Part shown: positions 1 through 10,368 of the stretch, one piece after another
Layout of the letters: the number at the start of each line of letters is the position of its first letter
Numbering within the stretch: the stretch's first letter is position 1
Source of the DNA: Skermanella sp. TT6
GTDB lineage: Bacteria > Pseudomonadota > Alphaproteobacteria > Azospirillales > Azospirillaceae
Length of the DNA: 64,000 nucleotides
Reading direction: 5' to 3'
Assembly (NCBI RefSeq): GCF_016653635.2
Contig: NZ_CP067420.1
Location: 5,110,001-5,174,000, forward strand
Made by a program: the position numbers and the translations under genes
The notes under the pieces: generated by a model
What the model was told of the DNA's origin: nothing
The model's database searches: none
What the model saw: only the letters and a program-made list of their open reading frames with translations

Positions 1-57
1 GTCCCGGGCACGTGGCGATCACCGAGGTTCCGGGACGCTGATCCAGGACACGGCCGG

Positions 58-786
58 TCATCCGGGCAGCCAGATCTCGATCGTGCGCTCCCGCGGCTTC
101 GGATCGTAATGGGTGAAGTCGATGACCCGGAAATCCTGCCCTCCGAACCGCTCGCCATAGAGTCCGCCGAGCCGCTCGGCGAGGCTCGCCGCCGCGTCCC
201 GGTCCTCCGGGAAGAAATAGCGCACGTTGCCGGAGGAGACGCTGCTCCGGACGGTCCGCGTATCGATGACGGTCAGCCCTTCGGAGCGCAAGGCCCCGAC
301 CACGTCGGCGGCGACCGTCGCGAGCGGCGGGGTGGCGTAATGATGCACGAACAGGCGGGCGCCGCTCAGCGGCGTCGGGTCCGCCGGTCCGGGCGGCGGA
401 AGGTCGGGCGGCGGAGCTTCCGCGGCCGGCGGCACCGGCGGCGGCGCGTAGGCTTCCTCCCCGCCCAGGGGCAGCGGGGCGCCCAGTATCTCCGGTTCGA
501 TGACGACCGCGTCCGGCGCCGCCGGACGGGCGGGACTCAGCACGTCGACGATCAGCACATAGGTCGCGAAGCCCAGCCCGATTCCCGCCAACAGGAAGCC
601 CGCCAGAAATCCCAGGGCGAAGCGCCCGGCGCGGCGCGGCGGCGCGGGCGGCGGCCTGCGCGCCGGAGTCGGTTCCGCCGGCCCGGAGGGTTGGGCGGCG
701 GCACCGACGGGCCGTTTGAAACGGGGGAACTCCTCGTCCGGCCAGTCCGCTGCTTTGGGAGGCGAAAGCGGTCTGCGCGAAGTCAT
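58..786 (-). CDS. Membrane-anchored proline-rich protein with a LytR_C-like domain
   Basis: The 242-residue product has three visible parts. An N-terminal cytoplasmic stretch rich in Pro, Arg and Ala is followed by one strong transmembrane helix near residues 54-82 (FALGFLAGFLLAGIGLGF). Then come a long Pro/Ala linker and a compact C-terminal domain of about 100 residues. That domain (ARLFVHHYATPP, then a VIDTRTV strand and an NVRYFFPEDRDAA segment) resembles the LytR C-terminal/SPOR-like fold, whose fold predicts a periplasmic location. No catalytic motif is visible and the function is unknown. The ATG lies about 120 bases from ettA, transcribed in the same direction, so co-transcription is possible. 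The domain resemblance is by eye only. Confidence 0.7.
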   Translation of the reverse strand: MTSRRPLSPPKAADWPDEEFPRFKRPVGAAAQPSGPAEPTPARRPPPAPPRRAGRFALGFLAGFLLAGIGLGFATYVLIVDVLSPARPAAPDAVVIEPEILGAPLPLGGEEAYAPPPVPPAAEAPPPDLPPPGPADPTPLSGARLFVHHYATPPLATVAADVVGALRSEGLTVIDTRTVRSSVSSGNVRYFFPEDRDAAASLAERLGGLYGERFGGQDFRVIDFTHYDPKPRERTIEIWLPG

Positions 787-907
787 GTCGAGAACCCGAT
801 CTGGCTGGCGGTCTCTCTACAACTCCGGATCGGGTCCAAGGTTCATGGAAAAGCGGCGATCTCCGCCGATCACGGCCTTATGGGTGATCGGCGGAGGCGT
901 GTTCCCG

Positions 908-2590
<1,683 letters not shown>

Positions 2591-2730
2591 GCGTCTCTCC
2601 GACCAAATTCACGTGGATCAGGGTGCGACGGGACGCCACCGCAACGGCCTCCCGTCGATGTTGCGCCTTATGTAGCGCAAGGCGCGGGGATTGGCGAGGT
2701 TTGACTCGCCGCCGGGGAGGTTCGCGCGAC

Positions 2731-3948
2731 TCAGTCGTTGGCCTGGATGATCATGCGCAGCATGGGATAGACCTGTCCCGACCAGCGCCGGCCGTTGAAC
2801 ACGCCGTAATGGCCGGCCCCGGCCTGGAGATGATGGTGCTTCAGGTGCGGGCGCAGCCCGGTGCAGAGATCCTGGGCCGCCAGCGTCTGGCCGACCGAGC
2901 AGATGTCGTCGTTCTCGCCCTCGACGGTGAACAGGGCGGTGCGGCGGATCGCGGCCGGCTCGACCCGTTGGCCGTGCCACTCCAGCGTGCCCAGCGGCAG
3001 CGCGTGCTCCTGGAAGATCAGCCGGACGGTCTGCAGGAAGAACTCGGCCGGCAGGTCCATCACGGCCAGGTACTCGTCGTAGAAGGTGCGGATCGCGCGG
3101 GCCTTCTCCTCCTCCCCGGCGACCAGATGCTCGTACATGTCGCGGTACGCCTTGACGTGGCGCTCCAGGTTCATCTGCATGAAGGCGGCCAGCTGCACGA
3201 ACCCCGGATAGACCCGCCGCAGGGCGCCGGCATGGCGAAGCGGCACGGTCGAGATCATCTTCTCCTCGAACCACTCGATCGGCTTGGACATGGCCAGCTC
3301 GTTGACCTTGGTCGGGCTGACGCGGGTGTCGATCGGGCCGGCCATCAGGGTCATGCTGCGCGGCTGGGACTGGTTGTCGGACTGGGCCATCACCGCGACC
3401 GCCGCCAGCACCGCGACCGAGGGCTGGCAGACCGCCACCACGTGGCAGTCGCGCCCCAGGAACTGGAAGAACCCGATCAGGTGGTCGACATAGGAGTCGA
3501 AGTCGAACCGGCCTTCCGACAGCGGCACGTCGCGGGCATTGTGCCAGTCGGTGATGTAGACGTCGTGCTCGGCCAGCATGGTCTGGCAGGTGCCGCGCAG
3601 CAGGGTCGCGAAGTGGCCGGACATGGGCGCCACCACCAGGACCCTCGGCTCCTGCACCTGGATATCCTTGCGGAAGCGGACCAGCGAGCAGAACGGGGTG
3701 CGGCGGACCACCTCCTCGGTCACGCCGACCTCCCGGTGGCCCACGGTGACCGAGCGGATGCCGAAATCGGGGCGGTCATGGGTGGTTCCCATGCAGGACA
3801 GCACCTCCAGCGCCGCCGACAGCCGCCGCGCCACGGCGCCGGTGCCGATGCCCGGCCAGGGATGGCCGAAGACGGCGCTGGAACTCCTCGCCATCCAGCG
3901 CAGCGGATCGAGGATGTCGGACTGGTGCTGGTACAGCTGGTAAATCAT
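2731..3948 (-). CDS. phaZ: Intracellular polyhydroxyalkanoate depolymerase
   Basis: The 405-residue protein starts MIYQLYQHQSDILDPLRWMA, as intracellular PHB depolymerases of the PhaZ1 type do, and has no signal peptide. The nucleophile region is VVAVCQPSVAVLAAV, where Cys replaces the usual lipase-box Ser, as known for this family. Candidate partners are the Asp in GENDDICSVGQT and the His in GAGHYGVFNGRRW. It would mobilise stored poly-3-hydroxybutyrate granules. It stands alone: ettA lies downstream on the same strand across about 140 bases, and a glutathione transferase gene diverges upstream. Confidence 0.93.
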   Translation of the reverse strand: MIYQLYQHQSDILDPLRWMARSSSAVFGHPWPGIGTGAVARRLSAALEVLSCMGTTHDRPDFGIRSVTVGHREVGVTEEVVRRTPFCSLVRFRKDIQVQEPRVLVVAPMSGHFATLLRGTCQTMLAEHDVYITDWHNARDVPLSEGRFDFDSYVDHLIGFFQFLGRDCHVVAVCQPSVAVLAAVAVMAQSDNQSQPRSMTLMAGPIDTRVSPTKVNELAMSKPIEWFEEKMISTVPLRHAGALRRVYPGFVQLAAFMQMNLERHVKAYRDMYEHLVAGEEEKARAIRTFYDEYLAVMDLPAEFFLQTVRLIFQEHALPLGTLEWHGQRVEPAAIRRTALFTVEGENDDICSVGQTLAAQDLCTGLRPHLKHHHLQAGAGHYGVFNGRRWSGQVYPMLRMIIQAND

Positions 3949-4196
3949 ACGCGTTCACCCGATCCGCTGAGTGGAGTGCTTTATTTTAGAACGAACGAAA
4001 AGCTCGCCGAAAACGTGATTGCACAAGAACTCGGCAGCCCGCCCAAGAAATAATCGCGCCCAGACCCCTGCCCTCGCCTATACGAAATGATAGGCAAAAG
4101 CCCCTTCAAGCAACAGCGTTTCTTCTGGACTTGCAAGCGCCGCGCACGCAATCCTTGGGGCATCGAACGGCACCCCGCCCGGAAGGGATCCCAGCC

Positions 4197-4856
4197 ATGG
4201 CCGACGCCACCCTCGTCATCAGCAGCAAGAACTATTCCTCGTGGTCGCTCCGGGGCTGGCTCCTGGCACGGATGTCGGGGCTGAAATTCGAGGAGCGGAT
4301 CATCTCGCTCGACGACTCCTCGGCCAAGGCGGAGATCCTGCTGCTGTCGCCGTCGATCCTGGTCCCCTGCCTGATCCATGGCGGCAACTCGGTGTGGGAC
4401 ACGCTGGCGATCGGCGAATACCTCAACGAGATCAGGCCCGCGGGCAAGGGCCTGCTGCCCGAGGATCCGGGCGCCCGCGCCCATTGCCGCTCGATCTGCG
4501 GGGAGATGCATTCGGGCTTCGCCGGGCTGCGCTCGGCCCTGCCGATGAACCTGAAGCGGCACTATCCCGGCTTCAAGGTATGGGCGGGGGCGCTCGCCGA
4601 CATCGAGCGGATCGCCGACATCTGGCGCGACTGCCTGGGAAAATACGGCGGTCCCTACCTGTTCGGCGCCATGCCGACCATGGCCGACGCGATGTACGCG
4701 CCGGTGACCACCCGCTTCCAGACCTATGATGTAAAGCTGGACAAGGCTTGTTCGGATTACTGCGCCAATATCCTGTCGCTGCCCGACATGGCCGAATGGT
4801 TCGAGGCGGCGAGGATGGAACCCGACGAGCTGCCGGAGCTGGACGCGGAGTTCTGA
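4197..4856 (+). CDS. Glutathione S-transferase family protein
   Basis: A 219-residue cytosolic protein with the thioredoxin-like GST N-domain: VISSKNYSSWSLRGWLLARM carries the Ser-rich N-terminal active-site region, and a cis-Pro occurs in SILVPCLIHGG, followed by WDTLAIGEYLNE. An all-helical C-domain follows. The ATG at 4197 was chosen because an AGGGA stretch precedes it and the fold begins immediately. An ATG-type start at 4131 would add 22 unmatched residues. The substrate is unknown. It converges with the VOC gene 20 bases downstream. Confidence 0.88.
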   Translation: MADATLVISSKNYSSWSLRGWLLARMSGLKFEERIISLDDSSAKAEILLLSPSILVPCLIHGGNSVWDTLAIGEYLNEIRPAGKGLLPEDPGARAHCRSICGEMHSGFAGLRSALPMNLKRHYPGFKVWAGALADIERIADIWRDCLGKYGGPYLFGAMPTMADAMYAPVTTRFQTYDVKLDKACSDYCANILSLPDMAEWFEAARMEPDELPELDAEF

Positions 4857-4875
4857 GAACTCCGCGCCCCAGCCG

Positions 4876-5316
4876 TCACTCCGCCCAGAGATCGTAGTTC
4901 CCGAAGGTCCAGACATGGCCCTCGGGGTCGCGGCAGGTATAGTCCCTGCCGCCATAGTCCTGGTCCCTGATGTCGATGGCGATCCGCGCGCCGGCCGCCC
5001 TGGCGCGCGCGTAATGCGCGTCGATATCCTCCACCACCACATAGATGCCCTGGGTGTTGGCGCCGCCCAGTTCGTCCGGCTGGCGCATCAAGGCCCCATA
5101 GTCGCTCTCGACCGCCGAACCGAGCATGACCATGCCCCGGCCGCCGGTCCGGCCGGTGGAAATCTCGGCATGGGCGATGGTGCCGTCGCCGTTCGGATAG
5201 ACCGCGTGCCGCTCGAAGCCGAAGGCATCGCACAGCCAGTCGATCGCGGCGGGAGCATCGCGATAGCGCAAGCAGGGGACCACGCTGCCGATCCCGGGCC
5301 TGGAAGAGCCGGCCAT
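4876..5316 (-). CDS. VOC (glyoxalase/bleomycin resistance) family protein
   Basis: A 146-residue protein with one vicinal-oxygen-chelate domain: VVPCLRYRDAPAAIDWLCDAFGFE at the N-terminus, GIYVVVEDIDAHYARARAAGA in the middle and the typical end YTCRDPEGHVWTFGNY. A His from the first half (TIAHAEIS) and the Glu of DPEGH could help bind metal. The ATG overlaps the stop of the upstream GST gene as TGATG, so the two are translationally coupled. Pairing with a GST suggests handling of an electrophilic or glutathione-linked substrate, which is inference. Confidence 0.9.
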   Translation of the reverse strand: MAGSSRPGIGSVVPCLRYRDAPAAIDWLCDAFGFERHAVYPNGDGTIAHAEISTGRTGGRGMVMLGSAVESDYGALMRQPDELGGANTQGIYVVVEDIDAHYARARAAGARIAIDIRDQDYGGRDYTCRDPEGHVWTFGNYDLWAE

Positions 5317-5936
5317 CACGCGCCCGCCGCGTCGATCGCCAGCGCGCGCTGGAAGGCCGGGCGGTCCAGGCAGCGCGCGACATAGTCCTCGAACGCGGGA
5401 CGGCGCGGCACGAGGCCGATGATGTCCTTCCCGTAATGCAGGTCGATGCCGAGCAGCACGTCGGCGGCGGAGAAGCGCTCGCCCAGGATCCAGCCGCCCC
5501 GCGCCTTCACACCGTCCAGCGCCTCTTCCAGGACCGCGAAGACCCGGTCGAAGCTGCCCCAACCCGTCGCGGCGCTGTCGGTCGTCCAGCCGTTCATCCG
5601 CTCGCTGAAGGCGGGGTCCACGCAACCGGCGGAGAAGAACAGCCATTGCAGATAGCGGCCGCGCGCCGGGTCGCCGACCGGCGGCGCCAAGCCGGCTTCG
5701 GGAAAGCGGTCGGCCACGTAGGCGCAGATCGCCGCCGACTCGGCCACGACGGCGTCCCCGTCCACCAGCGCCGGGACCTTGGCCATGGGATTGATCCGGC
5801 GGTAGTCCGGAGCGGACTGGGCCCCGGTGGACAGGTCGACCAGGATCCGCTCGTACGCGCAGCCCGCCTCCTCCAGCAGCCAGAGCGCCCGCATCGACCG
5901 CGTCCGCGGCGTCCAGTACAGCTTCATCACAGTCAT
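5316..5936 (-). CDS. Glutathione S-transferase family protein
   Basis: A 206-residue GST. The N-domain begins MTVMKLYWTPRTRSMRALWLLEEAG, with a potential active-site Ser/Arg pair, and continues with the cis-Pro region NPMAKVPALVDGD and the ESAAIC motif that contacts glutathione. The C-domain has the conserved N-cap region SAADVLLGIDLHYG. The ATG at 5936 has GGAGG about 12 bases upstream, which rules out the longer frame reaching 5999. It heads a two-gene unit with the VOC gene and diverges from the methyltransferase gene. Confidence 0.88.
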   Translation of the reverse strand: MTVMKLYWTPRTRSMRALWLLEEAGCAYERILVDLSTGAQSAPDYRRINPMAKVPALVDGDAVVAESAAICAYVADRFPEAGLAPPVGDPARGRYLQWLFFSAGCVDPAFSERMNGWTTDSAATGWGSFDRVFAVLEEALDGVKARGGWILGERFSAADVLLGIDLHYGKDIIGLVPRRPAFEDYVARCLDRPAFQRALAIDAAGA

Positions 5937-6090
5937 GGCCCTCGCCTCCCATAAGGTTCGAAAGACATCCAACGACAAGAACAATACGTGAACATTCATA
6001 TCCTGTCCAGCCGCGCCGGAATGCTCCTGTCAGGCCAAAGGTATATGACTATAGTGTCCGCAGGATTACCGCCGAACCTGGGAGAGCACC

Positions 6091-6837
6091 ATGGCGGCGT
6101 CACCGACGGACCGGAAGATCCTGGACTCCTGGCACGCCAACGCCGGGCGGTGGACCGCCGCGGTGCGGTCGGGCGCGATCGCCAGCCGCCGGGCGGGAAC
6201 CGACTCGGCCATCGTCGAGGCCGTTGCCCGCCTGCGTCCCGGCCACAAGCTGGACCACGTGCTGGACCTCGGCTGCGGCGAAGGCTGGCTCGCCCGCCGG
6301 CTGCGCGCCGAGGCGGGCTGCCGGGTCACCGCCACCGACGGCAGCGCCGAGCTGGTCCGGCTGGCCCGCGAGGCCGATCCGGGCGGCTGCTATCGTCACG
6401 CCGACTATGCCGCGATCGCCGCCGCCCCGGATCTCCTCGGCGGTCCGTTCGACGCCGTCGCCGCCAACTTCGCGCTGCTGGACGAGGATCTCGCGGGCCT
6501 GCTCCGCGCCCTGGCGGTCTGCGCGCCGGCGGGAGCGCTGGTCATCCAGACGGTGCATCCCTGGACCGCCTGCGGCGACGGTCCCTACGCCGACGGCTGG
6601 CGGGAGGAGAGCTTCGCCGGGTTCGGCGGCCCCGGCGGCGATGCCTGGAGCCCGATGCCCTGGTACTTCCGGACGCTCGGGTCCTGGATCGGGGATCTGC
6701 GGGACGGCGGCTGGCGCGTGACCGACCTGCGGGAGCCGCCCGACCCGCGGACCGGCCGGCCGCTCTCGCTGGTGCTGACCTGCACGGGGATCGAACCGCG
6801 TCCCCGGATACGCAGCCTCCCCGTGGCAAGCCGGTGA
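6091..6837 (+). CDS. Class I SAM-dependent methyltransferase
   Basis: A 248-residue protein with the Rossmann-fold methyltransferase motifs: motif I VLDLGCGEGWLARRL near residue 55, the acidic end of strand 2 in VTATDGSAELVRLA, and motif IV-like FDAVAANFALLDEDL. The substrate is not apparent. A GGGAGAG stretch sits just upstream of the ATG. It stands between divergent GST genes and the zeta-like gene, with no clear operon. Confidence 0.88.
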   Translation: MAASPTDRKILDSWHANAGRWTAAVRSGAIASRRAGTDSAIVEAVARLRPGHKLDHVLDLGCGEGWLARRLRAEAGCRVTATDGSAELVRLAREADPGGCYRHADYAAIAAAPDLLGGPFDAVAANFALLDEDLAGLLRALAVCAPAGALVIQTVHPWTACGDGPYADGWREESFAGFGGPGGDAWSPMPWYFRTLGSWIGDLRDGGWRVTDLREPPDPRTGRPLSLVLTCTGIEPRPRIRSLPVASR

Positions 6838-7078
6838 TATCGCCGTCGCATCGATGTCCCGGCGACGGCGCCCCGTCTGAGGATTGAAGTACCGCCCCGC
6901 CACCCCCACGTAATCCTTATCGGGGGTCCGGGCCCCTCTGGCGGCAGCTCCAGCGAGCGCCGCGATGTCGGACCTCTCCACCTGCACGCCGTGCATCTGG
7001 AGGGTTCAAGACATGGTTCCTTCTCAGAAACCGCAGGCTGTGGGTCACCGTCAGCCCTTTCTCGCGAGGAGACAACCG

Positions 7079-7405
7079 ATGCCCGCCTCCCACCACAAGC
7101 ATACAGTCCCGGAGCTCGAGGCTCCCTGTCCGTTCGACGCGACCGAGGGTTACGTGACCGCCCGGCGCAACCTGCTGCTCGGCCTCTGGGCCGGCCGCAG
7201 GCTGTCCCTCACCGGCACCGAGCTGGAGACCTACGCGCGGTCCGTCGTCAAGGCCGACCGCGACGAGCCGGGGCACCAGGACATGCTGCGCAAGGTGCGC
7301 GCGGACCTGGAGCAGGCCGGTTGCCCGGTGCCGGAAGACGAGCTGACCAGCCGGCTGGTCGCCTGCCATGCGGAGGCGAGCCGCCAGTGCGCCGCGACGG
7401 ACTGA
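7079..7405 (+). CDS. DUF1476 / ATP synthase inhibitor zeta-subunit-like protein
   Basis: A 108-residue protein whose core ARRNLLLGLWAGRRLSLTG, followed by YARSVVKADRDEPG and VRADLEQAG, matches the DUF1476 family. Its characterised member is the zeta subunit that inhibits alphaproteobacterial F1-ATPase. The N-terminal segment normally carries the inhibitory FDDREKAFE-type helix, but here it reads HKHTVPELEAPCPFDATEG. This may be a paralogue with altered or lost inhibitory function. GAGGAGA lies 8-10 bases before the chosen ATG. Its last 19 bases overlap the GTG start of the amidoligase, so the two are probably coupled. Confidence 0.85.
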   Translation: MPASHHKHTVPELEAPCPFDATEGYVTARRNLLLGLWAGRRLSLTGTELETYARSVVKADRDEPGHQDMLRKVRADLEQAGCPVPEDELTSRLVACHAEASRQCAATD

Positions 7406-8688
7406 TACCCGACTTCGCCGTCGGGTCCCGCTTCGAAGCCCTGCCGACCGCCCTCACCGCGGGCGGCACGGTGCGGCAGGTGGGGGTCGAGATCGAGTTC
7501 ATGGGCATCGGCGTCGCCGAGGCGGCGCGGATCCTGGCCATCCGGCTGGGCGGCCTGCCGCTGGAGGAGGATCCCCACGCCTTCACGATCCGCGGGACGG
7601 AGATCGGCGACCTCGCCGTCGAGCTGGATCTCCGCCACACCCATCCCCAGCGCCACGCCGGCAGCCTGCGGCTCCGGCCGAGCCCTGCCGGCGCCGCCTG
7701 GCTGGGCAGGCTCGCCGGCGGCATCGTCCCGCGCGAGCTGATCACGGCACCGCTGCCGCCGGACCGGCTGCCCGAGGTGGACGAGGCCGTCGCGGTGCTG
7801 CGGGAGGCCGGCGCGACCGGAAACGGCGCGATCCGGTTCGGCTCGCCGGGATTCGGGTCGCCCCAGTTCGGTTCGCTGGGCCTGCATTTCAACGTCGACG
7901 TGCCCGGGCTTGAGGTCGGTTGCCTGCTGGCCCATCTGCGCGCCTTCATGCTGCTCGACCGCTGGCTGCGCTCGCCGCAGGCGGGACCGCACGGGACCCT
8001 CCCGGGGACGCGGACAGCCACGCCGCCGCCCTATCCCGAGGACTATGTCCTGCGGGTCCTGCATCCGGACTACGCGCCGGATCTGGCGGGCTTCGTGGAC
8101 GACTACCTCGCGGCCAACCCGACCCGCGACCGCGGGCTGGACCTGCTGCCGCTGCTGCTGCACGTCGACCCCGCCCGCGTCCGGCACCGGCTGCCGCGGG
8201 AGAAGATCGCCGCCCGTCCCGTGTTCCATTACCGCGTGCCGCAGGCCCATGTCGGCGTGCCGGGCTGGAGCATCGCGCCGGAATGGAACCGCTGGGTCGC
8301 GGTCGAACGGCTCGCCGGCGACCCCCGCCGGCTCGACCGGCTCAGCCGGGCCTGGCTGCTGTTCCGGGGCCGCCCGGTCGCGGACCGGGACGATGACGGG
8401 GACGGAAGCGACCGGGATCAGGCGGACAGGCGCTCGTCCATCAGGCGCGCGGGCGGCAGCCCGACCTTGACGGTCGTGCCCCAGCCCAGCGAGCTCTCGA
8501 TGACCAGCCGGCCGCCATGGGCCTTGACCAGATGGGCGGCCAGGGGCAGCCCCAGCCCCGTGCCGCTGTGGCGCCGGCTCAGGGCGCTCTCGATCTGGCC
8601 GAAGGGTTCCAGCGCCTTGGCGACGCCTTCCGGCGACATGCCGATGCCATTGTCCTCCACCCGGATCTCCACGCCGCCGTCGGCCTGA
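7387..8688 (+). CDS. Amidoligase family protein with long C-terminal overrun
   Basis: The product has the ATP-grasp-like amidoligase fold of Pfam amidoligase_2. Visible marks are QVGVEIEFMG near the N-terminus, a SLGLHFNVDVPG motif in the middle, EDYVLRVLHPDY, and the late block ARPVFHYRVPQAHVGVPGWS followed by EWNRWVAVERLA. These enzymes are thought to form peptide-like amide bonds and usually sit beside a glutamine-amidotransferase-type hydrolase, which is missing here. The start is GTG with GGAGG 10 bases upstream. The family-like part ends near 8390, but the frame runs on to 8688, antisense to the kinase gene. The final ~100 codons are Ser/Pro/Arg-rich and look like shadow coding. Confidence 0.8.
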   Translation: MRRDGLIPDFAVGSRFEALPTALTAGGTVRQVGVEIEFMGIGVAEAARILAIRLGGLPLEEDPHAFTIRGTEIGDLAVELDLRHTHPQRHAGSLRLRPSPAGAAWLGRLAGGIVPRELITAPLPPDRLPEVDEAVAVLREAGATGNGAIRFGSPGFGSPQFGSLGLHFNVDVPGLEVGCLLAHLRAFMLLDRWLRSPQAGPHGTLPGTRTATPPPYPEDYVLRVLHPDYAPDLAGFVDDYLAANPTRDRGLDLLPLLLHVDPARVRHRLPREKIAARPVFHYRVPQAHVGVPGWSIAPEWNRWVAVERLAGDPRRLDRLSRAWLLFRGRPVADRDDDGDGSDRDQADRRSSIRRAGGSPTLTVVPQPSELSMTSRPPWALTRWAARGSPSPVPLWRRLRALSIWPKGSSALATPSGDMPMPLSSTRISTPPSA

Positions 8689-10199
8689 CGGCCGACCCGG
8701 ACCCGGACCTCGCCGCCGGGAGCGGTGAACTTGATCGCATTGGTCAGCAGGTTCAGGAGGATCTGGCGCAGCCGGAGTTCGTCGGCCCAGAGCAGCCGCA
8801 CCGACCTGTCGGCGAACTGGGCGACGACGTCGATGTTGCCGTCGCGGGCCATGGGTTCCACCAGGTGCCGGCAGGTCGCGACGACCCGGGGCAGGTCGAC
8901 CGCCTCCTCGTGCAGCTCGATCCGCTCCGCCTCGGCCTTGGAGAAGTCCAGGATATCGTTGATCAGCGCCAGCAGGTGCTGGCCGCTGCGGTGGATGTCC
9001 TCGGCATAGTCCTGGTACCGGGGGCTGCTGGCGCCGAACATCGCGTCCCGGATGATCTCGGAGAAGCCGATGATCGCGTTCAGCGGCGTCCGCAGCTCGT
9101 GGCTCATGCTGGCCAGAAACTCGGTCTTGGTCCGGCTCGCCTGCTCCGCCGACCGGCGCGCCGTCTCGCTCTCCTGGATCAGGCTTTCCACTTGGCGCAG
9201 CAGGGCGCCGAACTCCCGCGCGAGCGATCCGATCTCGTCCCCGCGGTCCGCCAAGCCGGGCCGGGCGAGATCGCCCGTGGTGCGGATCGACAGGATGTGG
9301 TCGGTCAGCGCCAGCACCGGCGCCATGATCAGTCGGTTGAGCATCAGCCAGAGGATCACCAGCGCGGCGCCGCAGGCGACCACCAGCAGGGCCATGGCCA
9401 GATGGACCGTCCGCCCCGCCGCCCGGGCGGCGTCGCGCGGCATGGTCATCCGGGCCATCATCGCGTGATGGCCGTGCATGTCGTCGATCATTCCGGTGGC
9501 GACCAGCACGTCGTCCCGGCGATCCAGCACCGGCGGATGGTCGTGCCCGCCATGCTCCGGGAAGGCCGCACCGGTCACCGGGTCGCTGAACAGGAAATCC
9601 ACGTCGAGCTGGACGCTCCGGCGGACGGCCGCGACCGTCTCCGAATTGATCAAGCGCCCGAACACCAGCATGCCCAGGACGGGGCCGCTGCGGTCGGTCG
9701 GATGAATCGCGCGGGCCGCCATCATGACCGGTCCGCGGTCGCTCAGGACGATCCCTTCGGTCGCGCCGGACGCATCGCCGGGAGACGCCAGGGGGAGGAT
9801 CTCGCGGGTCAGCCCGGCCGGCGCACCCTCGGTCAGCCGGTCGCCGTCGAGCGAGGTGCCGTAGACCAGGGAGCCGTCGGCCGCCACCACCAGCAGGATG
9901 TCGACGCCCATGTCCCGGAGGACCGCCGCGGTGACGTTGCGGTCCGGAAATTCGGGCAGACCGCCGGTCACGAAGGCCGCGGTCTCGTCCCACTTCGCCC
10001 AATCGTTCGTGTTCCGCCCGAACGCCTCGTTCTCCGCCGCCAGCGCCTGCTCGACCCGAAGCAGGTTGCGCCGGGCCTCTCCCGCCTCGAGCGCCTCGAA
10101 TCCGGGAACCACGAGGGATTGCAGCAGGATCCAGCTCACGGCGATCATCAGCGCGGCGATCAGGGCCATCACCGAAAGGATCTTCAGGCGCAGCGACAT
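8418..10199 (-). CDS. CHASE4-type membrane sensor histidine kinase
   Basis: A 593-residue kinase. TM1 spans about residues 8-30. A periplasmic CHASE4-like domain (NTNDWAKWDETAAFV, ILLVVAADGSLVYG) runs to about 210, then a His-rich stretch at about 216-245 (HGGHDHP, HGHH). TM2 is at about 266-288, followed by HAMP. The HisKA domain has phospho-acceptor His367 in SMSHELRTPLN. The ATPase lobe has NAIKFTAPGG (N box), VEDNGIGMSPEG (G1) and GTGLGLPLA (G2). ATG at 10199 is preferred because GGAG precedes it and TM1 follows at once. No response regulator is adjacent. The His-rich loop might bind metal, which is inference. Confidence 0.93.
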   Translation of the reverse strand: MSLRLKILSVMALIAALMIAVSWILLQSLVVPGFEALEAGEARRNLLRVEQALAAENEAFGRNTNDWAKWDETAAFVTGGLPEFPDRNVTAAVLRDMGVDILLVVAADGSLVYGTSLDGDRLTEGAPAGLTREILPLASPGDASGATEGIVLSDRGPVMMAARAIHPTDRSGPVLGMLVFGRLINSETVAAVRRSVQLDVDFLFSDPVTGAAFPEHGGHDHPPVLDRRDDVLVATGMIDDMHGHHAMMARMTMPRDAARAAGRTVHLAMALLVVACGAALVILWLMLNRLIMAPVLALTDHILSIRTTGDLARPGLADRGDEIGSLAREFGALLRQVESLIQESETARRSAEQASRTKTEFLASMSHELRTPLNAIIGFSEIIRDAMFGASSPRYQDYAEDIHRSGQHLLALINDILDFSKAEAERIELHEEAVDLPRVVATCRHLVEPMARDGNIDVVAQFADRSVRLLWADELRLRQILLNLLTNAIKFTAPGGEVRVRVGRQADGGVEIRVEDNGIGMSPEGVAKALEPFGQIESALSRRHSGTGLGLPLAAHLVKAHGGRLVIESSLGWGTTVKVGLPPARLMDERLSA

Positions 10200-10368
10200 C
10201 AGCGAACTCCGGGGCGGCGATCCCCAGGTGAGGAACACTCGAAACCGGTGCCTATTCTAGCACAACTTTAAACCGCTTTGTAGTGATAGGCTACCTATTA
10301 AGATAGTATTATGTGTCCATTGATTGAGTTCGGAAAATTCCTTGGCCGCGCAAGCTCTTTCCGGCGCC

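Noticed and set aside
2641..2730. Short near-palindrome TTGCGCC...GCGCAAGGCGC upstream of ettA
   Set aside because: Imperfect and short; it lacks the rest of the palindromic element seen at the cbb operon.
6991..7386. Upstream extension of the amidoligase frame
   Set aside because: It reads through the zeta-like gene in another frame and is low-complexity Arg/Ala/Gly; GTG at 7387 has a good ribosome-binding site.
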